Positions 29,556-37,995 of a DNA stretch of 51,608 bases are shown here, piece after piece. The position numbers and the translations under genes are program-made. Each line of letters starts with the position of its first letter. Position 1 is the first letter of the stretch. Origin of the DNA: Linderina pennispora. Its lineage: Eukaryota; Kickxellomycota; Kickxellomycetes; Kickxellales; Kickxellaceae. Under the pieces are notes generated by a model, which was not told the DNA's origin, did not search any database, and saw only the letters and a program-made list of their open reading frames with translations. The stretch spans positions 1-51,608 of the forward strand of contig NW_024468306.1 of NCBI RefSeq assembly GCF_002104995.1, read 5' to 3'.

Positions 29556-29879
29556 CATGTGTACTTTGTATTGGTTGACGATAATAGGAAGCTCGCAACA
29601 AGCGGTGCTGACATGTCTGACAAATACGGTAGAGCGTGCCTGCAAGCTGTTAATGGTATGTTTGGCCTTAGTACGCCCAACTGGTGAAGCATGAGATCAT
29701 CTAGCAGCATACCAATTAGTAAGCATGTGCACATGGGAGCCCCTTAGTTTTTGATTTGCATGTACATCCGCAGCACCATTGTCTGTACACAATTATTTGG
29801 CGGTAATAGGTATTTCCGCTCGCTGCATACCTCACACTCATGGCTCCCCTACTCCAGCCTTAGCAAAGGGTCTGCCACA
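29556..29879. other. Spacer between the tandem GST genes
   Basis: A 324-bp non-coding gap containing the 3' end of the first gene and the promoter of the second. Nothing else is seen. Confidence 0.5.
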
Positions 29880-29885
29880 TATAAA
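29880..29885 (+). promoter_or_regulatory. TATA box of second GST gene
   Basis: TATAAA, in the context TATAAATGCG shared with the first GST promoter, 63 bp before the chosen ATG at 29948. An in-frame ATG at 29885 overlaps this box and therefore cannot be the start. Confidence 0.65.
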
Positions 29886-29947
29886 TGCGGCTCATTCTAA
29901 CAAGCAAACGCAGTGCTAGCATACCAGTATTCTTCGAACTCACCATT

Positions 29948-30559
29948 ATGTCTACCTACGTTCTTCGCTATTTCCCCATCAAGGCTCGTGCTGAGACCTG
30001 CCGCGCTCTCCTCAGCTACAGCGGCGCCTCCTACACTAACGAAGCCCCCGCATGGCCCCAGGAAAAGTCCAACCAGCCGTTTGGCAAGCTTCCTGTACTG
30101 ATTGAGACTGACGAGTCTGGTGCCACCTTCAAACTCAGCGATTCTCTGGCCATCGAGCACTATCTAGCGACCAAGTATGGATTGATGGTCGATTCCAGCC
30201 CACAGGACCGCGCCTGCCAGGACGAACTGCGTCACCAGATCAAGGATATCTATGAGTTTATCCCGCAGTACCGCTTTGGTAACGAGGATACCCGCGCATC
30301 GGTCAAGGAAAAGCTTGATGTCCAGATGAAATACTTTATCGAGTATCACGAGAACCACCTCAAGAACAACGGCTCCAACGGTCATTATTTTGGTGACAAG
30401 ACAACCTACGTGGATATTGCCTTGGTTGCCAGTATGCGTGCGGTACGTGAGTTTGGAGCCAGCATCATACCTGGTCTGGCCGACTGGCTATCACCAGACA
30501 ATGCACCGCTGATCAACAAGGTCATCGAGGTTGTTGGTGCAGACCCCAAAGCTAGCTAA
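29948..30559 (+). CDS. Glutathione S-transferase (GST-2), C-terminus shifted
   Basis: A 203-residue paralogue of the preceding GST. It keeps MSTYVLRYFPIKARAE, FGKLPVL, LSDSLAIEHYLA and HYFGDKTTYVDIALVASM, so fold and glutathione site are intact. The start at 29948 matches the paralogue and lies downstream of the TATA box. The frame ends ..GADPKAS. In the +1 register the same DNA would read PKLAKYFNE followed by a stop at 30575, matching PKLAKFFSE of GST-1. One extra A in an A3 run near 30550 therefore replaces about six final residues. The last helix is shortened, so function may survive. Whether the indel is real or a read error cannot be told. Confidence 0.87.
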   Translation: MSTYVLRYFPIKARAETCRALLSYSGASYTNEAPAWPQEKSNQPFGKLPVLIETDESGATFKLSDSLAIEHYLATKYGLMVDSSPQDRACQDELRHQIKDIYEFIPQYRFGNEDTRASVKEKLDVQMKYFIEYHENHLKNNGSNGHYFGDKTTYVDIALVASMRAVREFGASIIPGLADWLSPDNAPLINKVIEVVGADPKAS

Positions 30560-30628
30560 ATATTTTAACGAGTAGGCGTTGCAAAAGAAAAGGGAGAGGG
30601 GCAATAAAAAGGTTGACCAAACAAAAAT

Positions 30629-30700
30629 CTCTCCGACCGGGAATTGAACCCGGGTCTCCAATGTGACAGACTGGTGTACTCGCCACTATACTATCGGAGA
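30629..30700 (-). tRNA. tRNA-Asp(GTC)
   Basis: 72 nt on the minus strand. The acceptor TCTCCGA pairs with TCGGAGA, discriminator G. The D arm contains TAGTATAGTGGC, the anticodon loop CTGTCAC gives GTC, and the T arm contains GGTTCAATTCC. A T5 Pol III terminator (A5 on plus) lies at 30623-30627. The 5' end is only 22 bp from the LTR retrotransposon. Confidence 0.95.
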
Positions 30701-30722
30701 TCTGATGATCGATTTCTGAAAG

Positions 30723-31443
30723 TGTCATGTCGTAATCGGTCCACGGTTGGACCACGACAATGGTTACACATCAAGGGGTTTTATTTGTCTTCCTTTTTTT
30801 CTTTTACTTCTCTTCTCTTCTTCGTCACATGCCGCTGTTCCGCTATCAGGACGGACTGCCCCTGACTATCGCCGGTCAAGTTGTCGCCCACGAATGGATT
30901 CGCGGCGATGTACCTGGCTCGCGACGTCCACCAACAGATGGCCGCTGATGTGTATACATCGGGTCTATACGGAAATGGGAACACTGTCCCGTGGTCGCCC
31001 GGCAGCCGATAGCAGCAAGTAGCATACTCCGTTTGCCGAAGTCCATCCCGCCGAACGTGTATAAATACAGCCATGAGCAGTGAGCAACTTTTAGTTTTAT
31101 TGTCTACTTTTTAGTATATGATCTCGTTAAGGAACAGTTCACTGAGTTATATTTCTATTTAGTTTTCCAAAAGATAGTTAGGACCGTTACTGTCGAAGTA
31201 GTAGATTACCTCGCAGATTTCCACGAACGAGAGAAAAGAGCTTGGTAGTTTACTATTTCACTAGGATATCTGAATTTCCCGCGATTATTATTATTATTAT
31301 TATCATTATTATTATTACCGTTTATTCACGGATATTCGATTCAAGCAAGACCAACGACTACAATGTCCTTCATGACCGACCCAGACAGTGCTGGTGATCG
31401 ACTCACTGATCAAGCCTCTCCTTCACCCCTTTTAAACACCACA
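30723..31443 (+). repeat. 5' LTR
   Basis: 721 nt, TG...CA ends. It contains a TATAAATA box at 31060-31067, an (ATT)n stretch near 31285-31318, and the first 27 codons of gag-pol (ATG at 31363). Confidence 0.95.
31060..31067 (+). promoter_or_regulatory. TATA box in the 5' LTR
   Basis: TATAAATA about 300 nt upstream of the gag-pol ATG, positioned to start genomic RNA within the LTR. The same box recurs in the 3' LTR near 36901. Confidence 0.6.
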
Positions 31444-34400
31444 GATGGAGCCCGACGGGGGGGGGCTTTCAATTCGATTCCAGCACGGCCCACGATCTTC
31501 TCAGGCCAAGGTGCTGAGGACTATGTAGCACGATTCGAAGCCTACGCAACCAGCTTCGATTTACCGAAGGACTCCTGGGGTCGACACCTCATGAGTTATT
31601 TGAAGAAGAAGGAACACTTCTTGATGATGGCCAGCATCACGACCGACCAGCTAAAGGACTGGGCCATCGTTAAGGAGGTGTTCACCAATCTCTTTCCATC
31701 CCTGGAGCCGACCTACTCAGAAGCGGAGATGGCAGAAGCAGTTCTTGCAGTTCCGATGGACTGTGAGCAACCCCTGCCATACTTGTTCAAGGCCAAGGTC
31801 GCTCTACAAGGAGTATCGCAATGGTCGGACAGCCAGCGCTCAATCAAGCTACTGCGCTATATTGGTAGCAACTGGGCACGTGACATCAAGGACCTCGTTT
31901 GCGGAAATGAGAGCTTTGAGATGCTCTACAAGATCATCGTCAAATATGCCTCCCAGCAAGTCAAGAAGGGCGAGTGGTATGAGCAGGCATTCGCCGACAG
32001 TTCCCGGACGGAAGGTTCAGAAGCAGCAGCGAAGAGCAAAACAGACAAGTCTCCAGTGCCAAAGACACATCACCAGGAGTCGCATGCAGGTGACATCCTT
32101 GGCGAACTGACGGAGAAGTTCGAAAAAATGATGATAAATATTGTCCAGAAACACAGGGGACATGCAGCAGATGTGAACGCGGCAACCCAAGTTTCCCGAC
32201 CTCGAGCACAGCAATGCTTCTACTGTGGCAAGGAAGGGCACAGGATGCTGGGATGCGATTATCGGGCACAAGATGAGAAGGATGGGCTGATCAAGTTTAT
32301 CAACGGCTTCTGTTGTGATATCAACGGCCAACCGCTGCGTCGTTCTCTCAACGAAGGGTTTATGGCATCAGTCAAGAGGCCTACCATGGCAGTCGGCACT
32401 GTCAACGATATTCGAGTAGCCCAAATTTTTGAGGAGGACAAGCTAGAGGATGAGCACGAGGATCGCAGGGACGACGACCAAGAGGAGGAGCAGTATCATG
32501 TCGATGCCGGAAAGCGTGTTCGGGACCTTACGCAGGATGATATCAATGCCCTGGTTCTACAAGATAAGCGGCGCCGCCAAGCACCCAAAGGCATGGAGTT
32601 TCAACCGAATGTAGCTCAAGCTAAAGCTGCATCTGCTCACCCGAAGTCTGCTACTCCCTTCGGGCCATCGACCACTAGCGTGACAGAACAACGTCAGACT
32701 GAGACGACTAACCAAGACGCAGTAATGACAGAGCCAGTAGCAGCGAGTGATGCCCACAAGCGGGACCCACCAGCATATCGTGTACGGGCACAGGCCGAAT
32801 TGCCACCGTTGAAGTCGACACCTGAGAAAGCATTGCAGAGTGCAAACGTCACGATTCCTATGATGGAATTCTTGGGTATGAGTAATGAGGCACGGGACTA
32901 TCTACGCCAGGTGCTTACTCGTCGTCGTGTTCTAGGACCAACAGACTTGCCGAAAGTCAATGCCGCCATAGCCGAACCAATGAATATAAGGCCAAGACAG
33001 GGCGCGAGAACTTCATGCAAGATTATGCAAGTATGGGGCTCTGTGCGTAACACGCCAGTAGGAATCGTCATTGACCCTGGGTCAGAGCTAAACATCGCGA
33101 ACACGGAGTGGTTACAAGGTTTGAATGTACCCATCACTTCACGTCAGAATGCTGTGATGGTCGGCATTACGAATCATACGCAGAAGGGATCAGGTATGGC
33201 GCATCGGATGGACGTGACTATTGGAGCAGTAACTATTCCGGTAAACGTTTTGGCGCTCGACAACTTCAAGTACCATCTGCTATTGGGACTGCCATTTTTG
33301 GAACAAGCAGACTGGCAGGTCAAGAAGGCGTCAGATGGCACTCGACACTACCATATTTCAGATGGGGTAGCTGAGGTAAGATTTGCAACAGCAGAGAAGC
33401 CGAATCCTCAATACCAAACGCATGCAGCCAGTGCGATAGACAAGAAAATCGACGAAATCCCAGATGGCGAATTCATTTGCAACCTGACTTCATTGGGCAG
33501 CGAATGGGCGATGAATGCTGCACGATACAAGCCAGTCGCAAAGAAGATACATCCGGTAAACCAGCCACTGCGACCTGAGGATCAACTCGCTGAAACAGAG
33601 AGGCCCGACCAGCTGACTAGGCAGACGAAGCGCTTGACAGAGGAGCGTTTAGGTCAGTTGCAGATTGGGGATGGTTGGCTCACTCCCGTCGAGCAGGATT
33701 ACTTTCGAGAGCGACTACAGGAAGTGGACAAGGCATTCGCTTTCAATGACGAGGAAATGGGACTACTGAAGGAGTCCATTGAACCACCGATTCGTATCCC
33801 GACAGTGCCACATGAACCATGGGACCACAAGCCATTCCCTATGCCACGAGCCCTGTACGATAGGATCGTGGGGATGCTCAAGGAAAAACGCACTACTGGG
33901 GTATTGGAACCATCTATCGGACCATATGCAAACCGCTGGTTCGTAATCGAGAAAAAGGACAAGACGAAGCTGCGTTTTATTCAAGACGTTCGCCCTGTTA
34001 ACGCGGTGACTGTGCGAAACAGCGGGAAGCCTCCGAATGCAGATGAAATCACTGAAGATGCATCCGGAAGAGTGTTGATGACCATTTTCGACCTCTACTC
34101 TGGATACGATCAGCTGCCAATTGACCGACGTGACCGTGATCTTTTTGCACTACACACTCCTCTGGGGCTGATGAGGATGACACGGCTACCAATGGGCTGG
34201 ACAAATTCTGTGGGTATATTCCAGCGGGTTATGCACAAGATCTTTGCGCAATGGATGCCTGAGAAAGTGCGTATCTTCATGGACGACGGTGTTATTCTTG
34301 GACGAAAAGTTGGTACGATTGCAGATATGGATCGTAAAGATGAGGACGGAGTTCGACTAGTGGTCAAGGAACATGTGGACGATGTTCTAGCCGTTTTTGG

Positions 34401-36576
34401 GACGATGGTAGATGCCGGACTCACCGTCAGTGGGAAGAAGACACACTTTGGTGTTACCAATGCAGAGATTCTGGGACACGAGTGTACGCAGCAGGGACGA
34501 CGCCCGACTCATAGTGCAGTCACAAAGATTAGCGATTGGCGACGACCGGCGAACCAGACAGATGTACGGAGCTTTACGGCCGCAGTCTCGTTCTTCAGGA
34601 TCTGGATTCCGCAGTTTTCAGTCCAAGCTGCGCCCTTGTTTGAGCTCCTACGAAAGGATACCGAGTTTCACTGGGGCCCAATGCAAGAGGAGGCTTTTGC
34701 AGCACTGAAGAATGCGCTATCGTCAGCTCCTCTCCTACGTGCCCCGGACTACTCTTCTGGAGACCGACCTCTGATTGTGACGACCGATGCAAGCCCAGTC
34801 GGAGCCGGTGCAATGCTTAGTCAGTACGACACACTTGGGAATCGCTACGCCATCCGTTTCGAAAGCCAGAAGTTTAATGATCGCGAACGCCGATATCCGC
34901 AGGTGAAGAGGGAACTATACGCAGTTTATTCGATGGTCAAGAAGTTACGTCATTATCTCTATGGAGTCCGGTTTGTGCTAGAGACAGACGCTAAGCCAGT
35001 GGTCGCAATGATCAACAAGCCAGATCTGCCAAATGATACAGCTTCCAGATGGGTCGCATTTCTGAATCTCTTCGATTTCTCGATTGGACACATCCGTGGA
35101 CAAGACAACATGGTGGCTGACGCGCTGAGTCGCACATTCTTCAATATCGACAGTACGCGGATTAGTGAGCTTGAGGAAGAAGTATCACCAGCAGTCATCG
35201 ACGATTCGGAGGATCTATGCTTAGGACTTGACACGGTTAACCAGCTGAACATACGCAGCCAAGATCCAAGATCCGAATGGACAGATCTCATCATGCTTCT
35301 GACAACGGGAAACACCCCAGTTGGGCTCCCGCATGAAGCAGCGAAGCGACTAGTAAGCAAGTCACGGGGGTACTTCATCGACAAAGGTCTACTCTTCAAG
35401 CGCCACAAGATGGGCCTACCCCGACGCGTGATTGCAGACAAGACCGAGCAGCAGCGGATTACTGAGCGAGTGCATGATTCACACCCTACAGGACATCGCG
35501 GGGTACGAGCAACATTCCGAGTGTTATTTGAGCGATTCTACTGGAGAGGTATGTATGAGATGGTCGAGAATGTCTGTCGGTCATGTCCAGTATGTCAAGG
35601 CTGGAAGCATGGCACCTCGACGGAGCCGTTAACCCCACACCTTGGTTCGACACTATTCTCTCGCATTGGTATCGATCTCGTCGAGTGGCCCGAAGCAGAG
35701 GACGGCAGCGTTTACCTCGCAGTAGCCCGAGACGACTTGACTGGATGGGTAGAAGCTCGAGCGCTGAAGACGAAGCGTTCGATTGAGGTGTATCGGTTTC
35801 TGTACGAAGACGTGGTGTGTCGATTCGGAGTGCCTGGAGAAATACTCGCCGACCGTGGGGAACTATGGGGCCACATTGCTGAACAAGCCCAACAAGATGG
35901 CCTCAACCTCAAGTTCACTACTGCCTACCATCCGCAGACAAATGGTATGATCGAGCGAGGACATGCGGAGCTACGAAAGGCTATGGCACGGTTCATTACT
36001 CCCGAACGACAAAGATACTGGCCACAATATGTGTCGGCAATACTTTGGGCTGACCGGATCACAGTAAGGTCGACGACAGGTCATTCGCCCTATTATCTCG
36101 TATATGGGACGAACTGCGTTTTGCCGTTTGATATCGAAGAGGACACATGGATCGGTATTTATTGGGATAAGATCACGACGATTGAGGAGCTTCTGACTGC
36201 GCGTGCCGCTCAGCTTCTCTATAGCAGCAGAGTCCGCGAAAAGGCAGGGTTAGGTCTGGACGATGCTCGCCTGGTAAACAAGGTTTATTATGACCGTCGC
36301 GCTCGTATCCGTAAAGAACCATTAGCAGAAGATGATCTGGTGCTACTTTCCAATACTCGTTGGCGCAAGCGTGTTGCTGATAAGTTCGTGAACCGTTGGA
36401 CTGGGCCCTATCGTATCGCAGAGGTGTGCGGCCAGAATGTTTACCGCATTAAGGAACTCTCGGGAGATGTTCGCAAGGACAAGATCTCAGGGAATAGGCT
36501 CAAGCGGTTCTTCATGCGGTCGAAGTATTCTCGTCCTGAGGACTTCGAGCCACCCCCGGCCCCTGTCATGTCGTAA
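31363..36576 (+). CDS. Gag-pol polyprotein, single frame
   Basis: 1737 residues. The Gag part ends in a CCHC knuckle CFYCGKEGHRMLGC (from residue 285). The protease has the active-site-like IDPGSELNIAN (Asp about 571), with DPG rather than DT/SG. The reverse transcriptase contains RFIQDVRPVNAVT, FDLYSGYDQLPI, LPMGWTNSV and FMDD (972-975) in place of YxDD. RNase H contains TDASPVGAGA and ADALSR. The integrase has a HHCC finger (HPTGHRG..CRSCPVC), a catalytic triad Asp about 1438, Asp about 1497 and Glu about 1531, and a GPY/F module (NRWTGPYRI). There is no frameshift or stop between Gag and Pol. The ATG is inside the 5' LTR and the TAA inside the 3' LTR. The frame is intact, so the element may be competent. 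Confidence 0.93.
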   Translation: MSFMTDPDSAGDRLTDQASPSPLLNTTDGARRGGAFNSIPARPTIFSGQGAEDYVARFEAYATSFDLPKDSWGRHLMSYLKKKEHFLMMASITTDQLKDWAIVKEVFTNLFPSLEPTYSEAEMAEAVLAVPMDCEQPLPYLFKAKVALQGVSQWSDSQRSIKLLRYIGSNWARDIKDLVCGNESFEMLYKIIVKYASQQVKKGEWYEQAFADSSRTEGSEAAAKSKTDKSPVPKTHHQESHAGDILGELTEKFEKMMINIVQKHRGHAADVNAATQVSRPRAQQCFYCGKEGHRMLGCDYRAQDEKDGLIKFINGFCCDINGQPLRRSLNEGFMASVKRPTMAVGTVNDIRVAQIFEEDKLEDEHEDRRDDDQEEEQYHVDAGKRVRDLTQDDINALVLQDKRRRQAPKGMEFQPNVAQAKAASAHPKSATPFGPSTTSVTEQRQTETTNQDAVMTEPVAASDAHKRDPPAYRVRAQAELPPLKSTPEKALQSANVTIPMMEFLGMSNEARDYLRQVLTRRRVLGPTDLPKVNAAIAEPMNIRPRQGARTSCKIMQVWGSVRNTPVGIVIDPGSELNIANTEWLQGLNVPITSRQNAVMVGITNHTQKGSGMAHRMDVTIGAVTIPVNVLALDNFKYHLLLGLPFLEQADWQVKKASDGTRHYHISDGVAEVRFATAEKPNPQYQTHAASAIDKKIDEIPDGEFICNLTSLGSEWAMNAARYKPVAKKIHPVNQPLRPEDQLAETERPDQLTRQTKRLTEERLGQLQIGDGWLTPVEQDYFRERLQEVDKAFAFNDEEMGLLKESIEPPIRIPTVPHEPWDHKPFPMPRALYDRIVGMLKEKRTTGVLEPSIGPYANRWFVIEKKDKTKLRFIQDVRPVNAVTVRNSGKPPNADEITEDASGRVLMTIFDLYSGYDQLPIDRRDRDLFALHTPLGLMRMTRLPMGWTNSVGIFQRVMHKIFAQWMPEKVRIFMDDGVILGRKVGTIADMDRKDEDGVRLVVKEHVDDVLAVFGTMVDAGLTVSGKKTHFGVTNAEILGHECTQQGRRPTHSAVTKISDWRRPANQTDVRSFTAAVSFFRIWIPQFSVQAAPLFELLRKDTEFHWGPMQEEAFAALKNALSSAPLLRAPDYSSGDRPLIVTTDASPVGAGAMLSQYDTLGNRYAIRFESQKFNDRERRYPQVKRELYAVYSMVKKLRHYLYGVRFVLETDAKPVVAMINKPDLPNDTASRWVAFLNLFDFSIGHIRGQDNMVADALSRTFFNIDSTRISELEEEVSPAVIDDSEDLCLGLDTVNQLNIRSQDPRSEWTDLIMLLTTGNTPVGLPHEAAKRLVSKSRGYFIDKGLLFKRHKMGLPRRVIADKTEQQRITERVHDSHPTGHRGVRATFRVLFERFYWRGMYEMVENVCRSCPVCQGWKHGTSTEPLTPHLGSTLFSRIGIDLVEWPEAEDGSVYLAVARDDLTGWVEARALKTKRSIEVYRFLYEDVVCRFGVPGEILADRGELWGHIAEQAQQDGLNLKFTTAYHPQTNGMIERGHAELRKAMARFITPERQRYWPQYVSAILWADRITVRSTTGHSPYYLVYGTNCVLPFDIEEDTWIGIYWDKITTIEELLTARAAQLLYSSRVREKAGLGLDDARLVNKVYYDRRARIRKEPLAEDDLVLLSNTRWRKRVADKFVNRWTGPYRIAEVCGQNVYRIKELSGDVRKDKISGNRLKRFFMRSKYSRPEDFEPPPAPVMS
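31446..31460 (+). promoter_or_regulatory. Possible primer-binding site
   Basis: TGGAGCCCGACGGGG starts two bases after the 5' LTR and begins TGG, complementary to a tRNA CCA end, as expected for a minus-strand primer site. I cannot name the tRNA. It lies inside the gag coding frame. Self-priming of the Tf1 kind is an alternative. Confidence 0.4.
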
Positions 36577-37284
36577 TCGGTCCACGGTTGGACCACGACA
36601 ATGGTTACACATCAAGGGGTTTTATTTGTCTTCCTTTTTTTCTTTTACTTCTCTTCTCTTCTTCGTCACATGCCGCTGTTCCGCTATCAGGACGGACTGC
36701 CCCTGACTATCGCCGGTCAAGTTGTCGCCCACGAATGGATTCGCGGCGATGTACCTGGCTCGCGACGTCCACCAACAGATGGCCGCTGATGTGTATACAT
36801 CGGGTCTATACGGAAATGGGAACACTGTCCCGTGGTCGCCCGGCAGCCGATAGCAGCAAGTAGCATACTCCGTTTGCCGAAGTCCATCCCGCCGAACGTG
36901 TATAAATACAGCCATGAGCAGTGAGCAACTTTTAGTTTTATTGTCTACTTTTTAGTATATGATCTCGTTAAGGAACAGTTCACTGAGTTATATTTCTATT
37001 TAGTTTTCCAAAAGATAGTTAGGACCGTTACTGTCGAAGTAGTAGATTACCTCGCAGATTTCCACGAACGAGAGAAAAGAGCTTGGTAGTTTACTATTTC
37101 ACTAGGATATCTGAATTTCCCGCGATTATTATTATTATTATTATCATTATTATTATTACCGTTTATTCACGGATATTCGATTCAAGCAAGACCAACGACT
37201 ACAATGTCCTTCATGACCGACCCAGACAGTGCTGGTGATCGACTCACTGATCAAGCCTCTCCTTCACCCCTTTTAAACACCACA
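36564..37284 (+). repeat. 3' LTR
   Basis: 721 nt, the same as the 5' LTR. Its first 13 bases include the gag-pol stop codon. The sequence just before it (CACCCCCGGCCCC) is C-rich, not a purine-rich polypurine tract. Confidence 0.95.
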
Positions 37285-37995
37285 ACTTGCGGTCAAGAAA
37301 TAGCATACACAATAATCCTTGAATGTAGTCCTTTTGAGTTCTTTGATATTCACTAGCACTTTGCTCTTTTTCACTACTGCTTACACATACCTTCACTTGT
37401 ACATGTATACACGCTATTAAATGGGCTGATTAGGGCTGCTGTGCTGTCGAGGTTTCTCTAGTTCACTGCTGTTTGATGATATATCGGACATATTCATCAA
37501 TATCCTGCTGCATGCTGAAGCATTGAGTACAAAGGCTATCTGTTGGACACTAGTCAATGGACTATACAGTTAGTTCTAAATCGGCAAGCTACTGTGTTCG
37601 GAAAATCCTGACTTGGCGACTCACCACCTATGTGGCGCTAAACTCTTCCTTGAAAGAACACTTCTTTTTCTTTACTTTTGATCTTTATCGGTTTAGCCGC
37701 TTAGTATTTCCCCATTTCTTATTTATAAAACTTTGCGTATAACACCTCAGTTTACTTTACTATCCCCACCATGCTGCCGATATTCGTATGGTACACATAA
37801 TTAAATAGTAGCTTATGTCTCAGTTTCTGCTACTGCATGCATACTCGTATAAAATGTTTTATTAAGAAAACAACTAATTTCTCAGAATGCCAAGTTGCGC
37901 GGCCTTGGTAATTTGTTTAGTGATAGCTCCAATAGATCACCTGCATGACCTTATTTCGGTACTTATTCATGAAATTCGAAGGAACAAGTAAAAAT
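37285..37995. other. Intergenic between LTR element and NOX gene
   Basis: About 710 bp of AT-rich sequence with no recognisable gene. A short plus-strand frame at 37557 is Phe-rich and has no motif. Confidence 0.5.

Larger units (their letters stand above)
30723..37284 (+). mobile_element. Full-length Ty3/gypsy-type LTR retrotransposon
   Basis: A 6562-bp element bounded by direct 721-nt LTRs starting TGTC and ending CACA. The LTRs appear identical, with a constant offset of 5841 and no difference seen, so insertion is recent. The internal region is one gag-pol frame with the order Gag zinc knuckle, protease, reverse transcriptase, RNase H, integrase, which places it in Ty3/gypsy (Metaviridae). 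It starts 22 bp upstream of tRNA-Asp. Flanking pentamers (gaaag left, acttg right) do not match, so no target-site duplication is seen. There is no chromodomain. Confidence 0.95.

Noticed and set aside
30747-31074. Short frames within the LTRs (62-97 codons), duplicated at 36588-36915
   Set aside because: They are simply the two LTR copies. No motif, and one strand is dominated by a pyrimidine run.
31280-31325. ATT-rich run as a possible CRISPR-like or tandem array
   Set aside because: It is a simple trinucleotide microsatellite inside the LTR. No spacer structure exists anywhere in the window, and the source is eukaryotic.
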